A stretch of DNA of 48,743 nt from contig JBLHWY010000026.1 of the NCBI GenBank assembly GCA_047629195.1, forward strand, positions 1 through 48,743, given 5' to 3'. Position 1 is the first letter of the stretch, and the number at the start of each line of letters is the position of its first letter. This DNA comes from UBA4582 sp047629195. GTDB taxonomy: Bacteria > Pseudomonadota > Gammaproteobacteria > Pseudomonadales > Azotimanducaceae. Positions 26,892-34,774 of the stretch are shown piece after piece. Below the pieces are notes generated by a model. The model had not been told where the DNA came from. It searched no databases and saw only the letters and a program-made list of their open reading frames with translations. Both the position numbers and the translations under genes were made by a program.

Positions 26892-26927
26892 GCTCAAACA
26901 AGAGCTCAAACAAGAGCTCAAACAAGA
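26892..26927. repeat. 12-bp tandem repeat, three exact copies, upstream of GST
   Basis: The unit gctcaaacaaga occurs three times head to tail without mismatch, 43 bp before the GST start codon. Each copy junction makes a gagctc palindrome. Confidence 0.9.
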
Positions 26928-26970
26928 CACGCATACTTTCATTGACGAGTATGAAGACTGAGGTAATAAC

Positions 26971-27594
26971 ATGAAATTATACGATCATCCAACTGCACCT
27001 AATCCACGACGGGTACATGTTTACCTGGCAGAAAAAGGTATAAAGGTTGAACGAATTAATATCGACATGCAGAAGGGTGAGCACAAAACGCCTGAATTTA
27101 TACAAAAGAACTTGAATGGGCAGATACCGGTTTTGGAACTTGATGACGGAACATATATCTCAGAATCAATCTCGATATGCCGCTATTTAGAAGCTTTGCA
27201 TCCAACGCCTACGATGTTTGGTGCAACACCAAAAGCGGTAGCCCGCATTGACATGCATCTAAGACGTATCGAGTTGCTGCTGGGTCGTAATGTCAGTACT
27301 TCCTGGGTTAACGGACCCATCGTTGCCAAAATTGCTAAGGGTCGCTTCGTGCAAATTCCTGAAGCAAAAAAGCAAAGCGATGCCGCTGTGAATGCTTATT
27401 ACCAAAGAATGGATGCTGAACTTGGAACGCGAGCGATGCTTGCGGGTGAAGATTATAGCATCGTCGATATCACGGCGATGGTGACGATTGATTTTGCGCA
27501 ACAGATGGTTGATCTAAAACCTGACGAGCAATTGCTAAACCTGGCTCGATGGCGCGGTGAGGTGGCGGGTAGACCGAGTGCTAAGGCAAGTTAA
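26971..27594 (+). CDS. Glutathione S-transferase
   Basis: The 207-residue cytosolic GST has an N-terminal thioredoxin-fold domain (MKLYDHPTAPNPRRVHVYLAEKG, active-site region; NGQIPVLELDDGTYISES with the cis-Pro and the Glu-Ser glutathione-binding pair at about residues 64-65) and an all-helical C-terminal domain ending EVAGRPSA. It conjugates glutathione to electrophiles or performs glutathione-dependent reductions or isomerisations. TGAGG at 26959-26963 gives a proper ribosome binding site. The TAA overlaps the stop of the converging GST-like gene in a shared TTAA. Confidence 0.9.
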   Translation: MKLYDHPTAPNPRRVHVYLAEKGIKVERINIDMQKGEHKTPEFIQKNLNGQIPVLELDDGTYISESISICRYLEALHPTPTMFGATPKAVARIDMHLRRIELLLGRNVSTSWVNGPIVAKIAKGRFVQIPEAKKQSDAAVNAYYQRMDAELGTRAMLAGEDYSIVDITAMVTIDFAQQMVDLKPDEQLLNLARWRGEVAGRPSAKAS

Positions 27595-28418
27595 GATCGT
27601 TTCACTCGGAGCGCCAAAAACATTACCAGTGGAACGGTGATTGGAAACAGAGCAACCATCGATATTCCGCCTAACCAAAATGCAATACGGTCAATGAGTG
27701 GCGGGCGCTTTGGGTGTGCCGAGTGTGGGCTGAAGTATATTCCCGAATAGATATACGCGTAATCCTGAAATCGTGCCTGCATTCTGCTGATCCAATTGCG
27801 CAGGTTTTCCAATCGCGGATCTGATTGTAGCGCTGTTATTGGCGGGACGTAGATGCTGGAGTGGCATTGAATAATGCCGAAGATAAGGTAGTCGAGGGAA
27901 TTCGGTTCCTCACCACTTAAGTAGGGCGCGTCGTATTTGCTTAACATTTCTTCGAATGGCAAAAATTGAGCGCCATAGTCTGGCGGATCAGAAGCGCCTT
28001 TGATGACCATGAGTATTCGAATCATTAGATAAAAATATAATGTGATGAAACTTCGTAGAAAGTTGTGAGCAAGTCTTTTTATTACTGAGCTGTTTCGGTC
28101 GGCGGCTAAGCTAAACCCGCCCCAAAATAATGCGGTACTGTCAGCTCTATGATGAACGCCACGCCACGCTTGTTGCACAAGTTGCATCTGTTCGATTGAT
28201 ACCGGTTCGAAACCGATGCTACTGAGAATGTCAGTCGACTCCAGTTGCCAATCCCTTTCATCAATTTTTGCCGCAGGCATCATGATGCCTGACTCGATAA
28301 ACAACTTTAGTGTCGGCAAAGTTGTCAATGAATGTGTAATGCCAGCGTCGTGTAAACCCAGCAGCACAGCTTGAACCCAGGGTGAATGAGGTGCACCGTA
28401 AACTCTTACAGTCGTCAT
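27591..28418 (-). CDS. GST-like protein with C-terminal membrane anchor
   Basis: The 275-residue protein has a GST-type N-terminal domain: VRVYGAPHSPWVQAVLLGLHD, then MMPAAKIDERDWQLESTDIL, where the cis-Pro and Glu-Ser glutathione contacts would lie. The C-terminal domain carries YDAPYLSGEEPNSLDYLIFG, the usual GST signature region. A hydrophobic helix (FWLGGISMVALFPITVPLVM) near the end and a further hydrophobic segment around residues 125-140 suggest membrane attachment. It follows arsJ by 54 bp on the same strand, so it may belong to the GAPDH-ArsJ transcript. Catalytic activity is unproven; the helix 1 motif lacks Cys. Confidence 0.75.
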   Translation of the reverse strand: MTTVRVYGAPHSPWVQAVLLGLHDAGITHSLTTLPTLKLFIESGIMMPAAKIDERDWQLESTDILSSIGFEPVSIEQMQLVQQAWRGVHHRADSTALFWGGFSLAADRNSSVIKRLAHNFLRSFITLYFYLMIRILMVIKGASDPPDYGAQFLPFEEMLSKYDAPYLSGEEPNSLDYLIFGIIQCHSSIYVPPITALQSDPRLENLRNWISRMQARFQDYAYIYSGIYFSPHSAHPKRPPLIDRIAFWLGGISMVALFPITVPLVMFLALRVKRS

Positions 28419-28472
28419 GTTGATTGCCTCCAGCTTACTATTTATTCCACATTATGCATCAACAGATCGGTG

Positions 28473-29699
28473 TTAGTCGGCACGCGGCAAAAATAGCGAA
28501 AACAAGGCGGCCAGAATCAGAAGTCCTGCAGACCACCAAAGGCAGCCGATGATTCCCTGCGACTGATACATCCAGCCTGAAAGAATCGTACCTGTCAGAC
28601 GACCAGCGGCGTTAGACATGTAGTAAAAACCCACGTTCATCGCAACCTTGTCGCCATCGGAGTATGCAAGTATCAGGTAAGAGTGAATAGCTGAGTTGAT
28701 TGCGAACACGATACCGAAAGCCAATAGCCCGCCGAGCAAAATAAATTCAGTGTGGAAGGTTTGCATCATACCCAGCGCAATTGCAGCGGATATAAGCGCG
28801 AGAAGTAAAGCCCAACCGAGTGCGGCAAGTCCGCCAGGTGCTGTCTCTGCGCGACTATAACCTAGCAGTTTTGGCGCGATGGACTGAACGATGCCATAGC
28901 CGATAATCCAAATAGCGATCGCCGCGCCAACTTCAGTAAATGTGAAATTAAGCTCTGAATATAGAAAGACCGGGAGCGCGACCACAAACCAAACGTCCCG
29001 TGATGCAAAAAGAAAAAAGCGTGCTGCTGCGAGCCAATTGATGGCAGCATTGTGCGAAAAAACTTGTGAGAACTTTGGTTTAGTACTGAGTTTGCCTACT
29101 CCTGAAGGCAAACTGATCATGGTCGCGACTAAGACCAGACTTAACAGGCCTGCCAAGACGAGGAGGGCACCCCGAAAGCCGATCCATTCAAGCAGTCCCG
29201 CGCCGACGAAAAACCCAGTACCCTTAAGCGCGTTTTTTGAACCAGTAAGCGCTGATACAAGTTTAAACAGCTTTGTTTCATTGCCATCACTTGCGAATAC
29301 TTTGACGCTGGCTTTCGCCGACATTTTATTCAAGTCCTTGGCGATTCCCGAAAGCGCCTGCGCGGCCATGACGTAAGGCACTGAGAGCCATGCATCGGAA
29401 ACTGTCAGCATGAGCAGCGCAAATACCTGTATTGCCATGCCGATGTGCATGGTTTTGTTAAGCCCTATGCGAGCGCCTAACCAGCCGCCGACAAGATTGG
29501 TGATAATGCCAAAGAATTCGTAGAACAAAAATAGCATTGCCACTTCGAGTGGAGAGTAACCGAGCAGATGGAAGTAGAGGACCACCAGCATGCGGATTGC
29601 GCCGTCCGTCACGGTAAAAGCCCAATAACCTCCTGTGACAATTGCATAGAGCTTAAAATCAGAGAGCTTAATATCAGAGCTTTTGAGCGTGTTGATCAT
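28473..29699 (-). CDS. arsJ: ArsJ, organoarsenical (1-arseno-3-phosphoglycerate) efflux permease
   Basis: The 408-residue MFS protein begins with the ArsJ-type sequence YAIVTGGYWAFTVTDGAIRM, continuing LVVLYFHLLGYSPLEVAMLF, and carries IAKDLNKMSAKASVKVF and SGSKNALKGTGFF-like loops highly conserved in this family. Twelve membrane helices are expected. The established role is export of 1-arseno-3-phosphoglycerate made by the partner GAPDH, which together confer arsenate resistance. Its start lies 5 bp after the GAPDH stop, so the two are co-translated. No arsR, arsC or acr3 gene is visible within the window. Confidence 0.93.
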   Translation of the reverse strand: MINTLKSSDIKLSDFKLYAIVTGGYWAFTVTDGAIRMLVVLYFHLLGYSPLEVAMLFLFYEFFGIITNLVGGWLGARIGLNKTMHIGMAIQVFALLMLTVSDAWLSVPYVMAAQALSGIAKDLNKMSAKASVKVFASDGNETKLFKLVSALTGSKNALKGTGFFVGAGLLEWIGFRGALLVLAGLLSLVLVATMISLPSGVGKLSTKPKFSQVFSHNAAINWLAAARFFLFASRDVWFVVALPVFLYSELNFTFTEVGAAIAIWIIGYGIVQSIAPKLLGYSRAETAPGGLAALGWALLLALISAAIALGMMQTFHTEFILLGGLLAFGIVFAINSAIHSYLILAYSDGDKVAMNVGFYYMSNAAGRLTGTILSGWMYQSQGIIGCLWWSAGLLILAALFSLFLPRAD

Positions 29700-29704
29700 G
29701 TCAG

Positions 29705-30706
29705 TTATAAGTCTTTTGCTAACATTTCAAGAATGTCTGCCATACGACACACGTATCCCCATTCGTTATCGTACCAGGCAAAGATTTTAACTTGTGTCTC
29801 GTTGATCACCATGGTTGATAGAGCATCGACGATGGCAGAACGTGGATCGTTGACATAATCGACAGAGACAAGTGGCCGCTCTTCGTAACCCAGAACGCCA
29901 GCTAATTCACCGACCGCTGCCGCCTTGAAATACCGATTGACTTCTTCTGCCGTAACTTTCCTTTTTGCTTCGAATACAAAATCGGTCAAAGAGGCATTTA
30001 ACAGAGGTACTCGAATGGCATGGCCGTTCAGTTTGCCCTCGAGTGCGGGGAAAATCTTTGTAATAGCTTTGGCAGAGCCCGTAGTTGTCGGAATGAGAGA
30101 TTGGCTGCTCGCCCTGGCACGCCGTAAATCTTTGTGAGCAGTGTCCACGATTCGTTGGGTATTAGTGAGATCATGGATTGTGGTCATTGATCCGTGTTCT
30201 ATGCCGATGTGCTGCTCCATGACCTTGATAACAGGTGCAAGGCAATTAGTCGTGCAGGAGGCTGCGGTGACAAGGTCGTGATGCTTAGAATTGTAGTCAC
30301 CGTGATTGACGCCATAAACGATGTTAAGTGCGCCCTCAGTTGGTGCGGCGACCAATACCTTTTTCACGCCCTGTTCAAAATAGCGTTGCAGAGTCTCCGG
30401 TTTTTTGTGATGAACGCCGGTGGCTTCGATAACAATGTCGCACTGGCTCCAGTCGGTGTTTTCGATTTCACTATCACTGCTATGGACAATAGTCGTATCG
30501 GCTATTTGCATTTCAGTTGGAGTGCCTTCGCATGACGCCGGCCATATTCCATGAATAGAATCGAATTTCAAAAGATGCGAAGAAGCGTGTCCATCGCAGG
30601 CTTGTTCGTTAACCTGGTTGAACTTAAGATCTGTTCGACCCCATGCTGCACGCATCACTAATCTGCCCATTCGCCCAAAACCGTTGATGCCAATTGAAAC
30701 GCTCAT
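29705..30706 (-). CDS. ArsJ-associated glyceraldehyde-3-phosphate dehydrogenase
   Basis: The 333-residue GAPDH has the Rossmann motif INGFGRMGRLVMRAAW, catalytic Cys151 in ASCTTNCLAPV, the active-site TTIHDLTNTQR region, and WYDNEWGYVCRM at the C-terminus. In arsJ loci this enzyme uses arsenate in place of phosphate with glyceraldehyde-3-phosphate to form 1-arseno-3-phosphoglycerate, which ArsJ exports. Direct linkage to arsJ makes this role more likely than central glycolysis. The gene starts 115 bp after the end of the ABC importer operon on the same strand, and its ribosome binding site is weak (AGGGA). Confidence 0.93.
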   Translation of the reverse strand: MSVSIGINGFGRMGRLVMRAAWGRTDLKFNQVNEQACDGHASSHLLKFDSIHGIWPASCEGTPTEMQIADTTIVHSSDSEIENTDWSQCDIVIEATGVHHKKPETLQRYFEQGVKKVLVAAPTEGALNIVYGVNHGDYNSKHHDLVTAASCTTNCLAPVIKVMEQHIGIEHGSMTTIHDLTNTQRIVDTAHKDLRRARASSQSLIPTTTGSAKAITKIFPALEGKLNGHAIRVPLLNASLTDFVFEAKRKVTAEEVNRYFKAAAVGELAGVLGYEERPLVSVDYVNDPRSAIVDALSTMVINETQVKIFAWYDNEWGYVCRMADILEMLAKDL

Positions 30707-30821
30707 TGAGTATTTTTTTCCCTAATTTGTTATGGATTTCGAGGAGGTTATTTTGACAGCCTGCCCCTGTGATATCTATCCCAAGGTAATCAGAGTTGTC
30801 TGTTCCCATTCGCTATTGTGA

Positions 30822-31682
30822 TTAGATATTTAAGTTAAGCCCCTCTCGAGGTAGAGGTGAAAGTGGTTCGTCGGGATCAATGGATGGAATGGCCGATAAC
30901 AATAGACGAGTATAGTCGTGTACCGGCTTCGAAAAAATCTGTTCAACTGGCCCCGATTCAACAACACTTCCCTGATACATAACAAGCGTGCGCTCGCAGA
31001 AGTGATGCACGACATTAAGATCGTGTGCGACAAATAAATAGGTCAAACCCATCTCCTGCTGTAAGTCTTGCAGCAAGTTTAAAACCTGTGCCTGCACTGA
31101 CATATCTAATGCAGATACGGCTTCGTCACACACAACCAGGCTTGGGTTCAGAATCAACGCTCTTGCTATACCAATTCTTTGCCGCTGTCCGCCTGAAAAT
31201 GCGTGTGGAAAGCGTTGCATGGTATCGGCTTCAAGCCCAACCTTAGCGAGCATATTGACGACCTTTTGACGATGCAAAGATGCTTCTTTGGGTTGGTGTA
31301 TCTCAAGCGGCTCAGCAACGATGTCACTGACTTTCATGCGCGGGTTAAGAGAGGAGAAGGGGTCCTGAAATATCATCTGCATTTCTGTTCGCAATAGCAT
31401 CAGGCTGCGCTGGTCTAGCGTTGCAAGATCAACCATGCCCAGCTGTTTGCTGTTAAAGTTTGCAGACCCTTTGGTCGGTGAAAGGGCCCTTAAAATTGCA
31501 CGTACCAGCGTCGTTTTACCCGATCCAGATTCCCCCACGATACCGAGAGATTCGCCTTGATTGAGGCTGAATGATACTTGTTTGACCGCTGCATACTCGC
31601 CGATTTTCTTTCGAAGTAGGCCGTTACTCATGACAGGGAAGGTCACTGACATGTCTTTTACTTCGAGTAGTGGAGTTGTCAT
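30822..31682 (-). CDS. Peptide-type ABC importer, ATP-binding subunit (DppF/OppF-like)
   Basis: The 286-residue ABC ATPase has Walker A GESGSGKTT, Q-loop IFQDPFSSLNPRM, signature SGGQRQRIGIARALILNPSL, Walker B VVCDEAVSALD and the switch His in FVAHDLNV. It ends with the oligopeptide-binding-cassette extension (PVHDYTRLLLSAIPSID), which usually binds an Fe-S cluster through Cys residues; no such Cys cluster is seen here. It overlaps the preceding ATPase by 4 bp (ATGA) and completes the five-gene importer. Confidence 0.93.
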   Translation of the reverse strand: MTTPLLEVKDMSVTFPVMSNGLLRKKIGEYAAVKQVSFSLNQGESLGIVGESGSGKTTLVRAILRALSPTKGSANFNSKQLGMVDLATLDQRSLMLLRTEMQMIFQDPFSSLNPRMKVSDIVAEPLEIHQPKEASLHRQKVVNMLAKVGLEADTMQRFPHAFSGGQRQRIGIARALILNPSLVVCDEAVSALDMSVQAQVLNLLQDLQQEMGLTYLFVAHDLNVVHHFCERTLVMYQGSVVESGPVEQIFSKPVHDYTRLLLSAIPSIDPDEPLSPLPREGLNLNI

Positions 31683-32668
31683 GATTTACTCACCATTGGG
31701 AGCAGCTCCGTTGGAATGTGCTCGGGCAGTAATGCGACTTGCCGGCCTTCTTTAAGGTCTAATAAAGGGTGTGGGAGGAGGTCAGCCGTAGTCAGCGTAT
31801 CGTTCACCGTGACTAGCCTTTGTGTATCTCGGCCTGGAATAGCCGCAAGCAGTGCTTTGGTATAAGGATGCAGGGGCGACTTGAGTATTTGTCTGACCGT
31901 ACCCGATTCCAGAACCCTACCTTTATGCATGACAACAACATCATCCGCGATTTGTGCGACAACGCCCAGATCATGCGTTATGAATAACACGCTCATATCG
32001 AAGGTCGATTTTAAAGATTTGATCAAGCTGAGTATTTCTGCCTGAATGGTAACGTCGAGTGCCGTTGTGGGTTCATCGCAAATCAGCAGTTCGGGTTCAC
32101 ATACCAAGGCCATCGCAATGACCACGCGTTGGCGCATGCCGCCGGAGAACTCAAAGGGATACTGATTCATTCGATTGCTAGCATCCAGAATACCGACTTG
32201 TTCGAGCATACTGCAGGATTGTTGGAAAGCTTCTTGTTTTGTCACGGAACGATGCGTCACGATCGCTTCCATCACTTGATCGCCAATTGTATGGACCGGT
32301 GAAAGTGCGGTCATTGGTTCCTGAAAAATCATGGCGATATCACCGCCGCGGAGATCATAAAGCCGGTCTGAATTCTCCGGCAGACTCAGAATGTCGAATG
32401 CTGATTTATGACGCGGTGAAAATTGTATTTCGCCAGCTTTGATCCGACCGGGTTTTTGAATCAGACGCATCATGGAATATGCGGTGACAGATTTGCCCGA
32501 GCCTGACTCGCCGACGATGGCTGTTGTCTTGGATCGTCTCATGCTGAGGTTTATATCGTGCAGGGCGCGTTCAGTGCCAATCTCAGTTTCGAACTCAACT
32601 CGAAGATTGCGAATCGAAAGAATATCATCGCGATCTTTATTGTTTGAAAGCTCATTGCTCACCGTCAT
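31679..32668 (-). CDS. Peptide-type ABC importer, ATP-binding subunit (DppD/OppD-like)
   Basis: The ABC ATPase of 329 residues has Walker A GESGSGKSV, Q-loop IFQEPMTALSPV, signature SGGMRQRVVIAMALVCEP, Walker B LICDEPTTALD and FITHDLGV. It forms the heterodimeric ATPase with the downstream subunit. I choose ATG 32668 over TTG 32671, because it overlaps the permease stop by one base (TGATG), a standard coupling arrangement. Confidence 0.93.
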   Translation of the reverse strand: MTVSNELSNNKDRDDILSIRNLRVEFETEIGTERALHDINLSMRRSKTTAIVGESGSGKSVTAYSMMRLIQKPGRIKAGEIQFSPRHKSAFDILSLPENSDRLYDLRGGDIAMIFQEPMTALSPVHTIGDQVMEAIVTHRSVTKQEAFQQSCSMLEQVGILDASNRMNQYPFEFSGGMRQRVVIAMALVCEPELLICDEPTTALDVTIQAEILSLIKSLKSTFDMSVLFITHDLGVVAQIADDVVVMHKGRVLESGTVRQILKSPLHPYTKALLAAIPGRDTQRLVTVNDTLTTADLLPHPLLDLKEGRQVALLPEHIPTELLPMVSKS

Positions 32669-33798
32669 CAATGACCTCCGTCATAGGGATCTGCGGCGTC
32701 TCTCATGCCGTCACCTAATAGATTAAAGGCAATCACGACCAACACCACAAAAACACCCGGTATGAGTAACCAGGGGGTTAATACAATGACCTGAAAGTTC
32801 TGCGCTTGCTGAAGTAAGACTCCCCAACTCACGATCGGCGCCCGTAGTCCTACGCCCAGAAATGAGAGCGCAGTTTCAGCCAGAATCATGCTGGGTATCG
32901 CCAGGGTTGCGGTCGTGATGATATGGCTCATGAAAGAAGGCAGTAAATGTTTGAATATGATTCGCCACTGGTTTGCGCCTAATAGACGCGCAGCGACCAC
33001 AAAGTCCTCTTCACGCAGTGCTAAAAATCTGCCTCGAACTACGCGCGCAAGCCCAGTCCATTGGATAAATGAAAGAATGATGATGATGCCGAAGTACACG
33101 CCGAGCGGTGACCAGTGCGGCGGCAGTGCAGCCGATAAAGCCATCCATAAGGGCAACGTGGGGATGCTTTGTATGATTTCGATGCTGCGTTGAATAATGC
33201 TGTCGATGCGACCACCGTAGTATCCTGCTAACCCGCCAATGACAATGCCGAAAAACATGGTCAAAACGACACCTATTAGACCTAGACTTAAGGAGGTTCT
33301 TGCACCGTAAATGACGCGACTGAATAGATCTCGGCCAATTTTGTCTGTGCCAAAAAAGTGCAGATAGTGATTGTCGGCAACAGTCACAAAATGAATGTTG
33401 GTTTCGAATAGATTCCAGAACTGATAGTCCTGTCCTCTAGAGAAAAAACGTAGCGGAAACATTTTGGTCGTGTTTTCTTCATACTCGCGCGCCCAGGTAT
33501 CGGGGTTGGTGTGTAATGTATAGCCGTAGACGAAGGGGCGAAGGTGGAATTCTCCTGATGAATCGACGAAGTTAACTTCCTGAGGAGGCCCGTAGATAAC
33601 TTTTGAGTTTCGCCAGTTAGGATCATAGGGCGCGAAGAACTCACAAAATGCCGCAATCAAATATATTGCGATCAGAAATATGCCGGAAGCGACCGCGAGT
33701 CGATGACGTTTGAATCTGATCCAAGTTAACCGTGTCGACGACAGACTGCCAATGTCCTGAATATTTTTGCCTGGAACCGCTGTTACAGCACTACTCAT
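32668..33798 (-). CDS. Peptide-type ABC importer, permease (DppC/YejE-like, with large periplasmic insert)
   Basis: The 376-residue permease has TM1 at about residues 40-60, then an unusually long periplasmic segment of roughly 110 residues before HFFGTDKIGRDLFSRVIYGARTSL, which starts the standard permease domain. The EAA motif that meets the ATPases is VVAARLLGANQWRIIFKHLLP. A long first loop is known from YejE-type permeases. The start is ATG 33798, overlapping the DppB-like stop by 8 bp; the longer TTG start at 33816 is less likely. Confidence 0.92.
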   Translation of the reverse strand: MSSAVTAVPGKNIQDIGSLSSTRLTWIRFKRHRLAVASGIFLIAIYLIAAFCEFFAPYDPNWRNSKVIYGPPQEVNFVDSSGEFHLRPFVYGYTLHTNPDTWAREYEENTTKMFPLRFFSRGQDYQFWNLFETNIHFVTVADNHYLHFFGTDKIGRDLFSRVIYGARTSLSLGLIGVVLTMFFGIVIGGLAGYYGGRIDSIIQRSIEIIQSIPTLPLWMALSAALPPHWSPLGVYFGIIIILSFIQWTGLARVVRGRFLALREEDFVVAARLLGANQWRIIFKHLLPSFMSHIITTATLAIPSMILAETALSFLGVGLRAPIVSWGVLLQQAQNFQVIVLTPWLLIPGVFVVLVVIAFNLLGDGMRDAADPYDGGH

Positions 33799-34774
33799 AA
33801 CGAATTCTCGGATCAAGCCAGGCTAGCAGAATGTCAGAGAGCAATACGCCAACAACGGTCAGAATACTCAGTAGCATGATAAAGCTGCCCGCTAAATACA
33901 TGTCTTGACTCAGTAGTGCTTGCAGTAGCAATGGGCCGGTGGTTGGCAGGTTCAATACAATCGATACAATCGCCTCGCCGGATATTATTGTCGGTAATAA
34001 CCAGCCAATTGAGCTCACGAAGGGGTTGATGGCAATGCGAACTGGATACTTCATGATTAGTTTGATCGGCCGAACACCTTTCGCTCTCGCAGTGACAACA
34101 TAGGGTTTTCGCAATTCGTCGAGTAGATTTGCTCGCATGACACGCATGATGCTCGCCGTCCCTGCTGTGCCTATTACGATCATCGGAATCCATATGTGCT
34201 TCATCAGATCTACCACCCTGTTCCAGGACCAGGCGGCGTCTGCATATGCCGGTGAGTAAAGCCCGCCAACGCTGATGCCAAACCATGTGTATCCCAGGTA
34301 CATCAGAATAAGTGCGAGCATAAAGTTGGGCGTTGCAAGTCCCAACAATCCAACCACGGTGAAAAAATAATCACCGAAGCCGTATTGACGCACCGCAGAA
34401 TAGATACCTATGGGGATGGCGAGTGCCCAGGTGAACAGAAGACTCGCCACCGCAATAAGCACCGTATAACCCATGCGCTCCCAAATGAGGGAATTAACGG
34501 GTTGCTGGTATTTGATGGAATAGCCCATGTCACCCTGAACAAAATTAAAGATCCAGTTCAAGTACTGCAACGGCATCGGTTTGTCGAGGTCGTATTGCTG
34601 GCGCAGTGCTTCGATCTGTTCTGTCGAGACTTCCATGCCTTGTTGTTGCAGCGCTGCAAGGTTGGCTGAAACGATATCCCCTGGCGGCAGTTGAATTAGG
34701 ATAAAGACGACAATAGATATCACCGCCAAGGTCGGCACCATCGCAAGAATTCTGAGCAGAATATACCTACCCAT
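33791..34774 (-). CDS. Peptide-type ABC importer, permease (DppB-like)
   Basis: The 327-residue permease has an N-terminal helix (YILLRILAMVPTLAVISI), QLPPGDIVSAN, then the conserved LRQQYDLDKPMPLQYLNWI loop, five more helices and the EAA motif VVTARAKGVRPIKLIMKYPV. I place the start at ATG 34774, which forms TAATG with the binding-protein stop. The alternative start 45 bp upstream would add an unconserved 15-residue extension. Confidence 0.92.
   Translation of the reverse strand: MGRYILLRILAMVPTLAVISIVVFILIQLPPGDIVSANLAALQQQGMEVSTEQIEALRQQYDLDKPMPLQYLNWIFNFVQGDMGYSIKYQQPVNSLIWERMGYTVLIAVASLLFTWALAIPIGIYSAVRQYGFGDYFFTVVGLLGLATPNFMLALILMYLGYTWFGISVGGLYSPAYADAAWSWNRVVDLMKHIWIPMIVIGTAGTASIMRVMRANLLDELRKPYVVTARAKGVRPIKLIMKYPVRIAINPFVSSIGWLLPTIISGEAIVSIVLNLPTTGPLLLQALLSQDMYLAGSFIMLLSILTVVGVLLSDILLAWLDPRIRYE

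Noticed and set aside
30707..30821. ArsR-type operator upstream of GAPDH-ArsJ
   Set aside because: No clear inverted repeat of the ArsR kind was found in the 115-bp gap.
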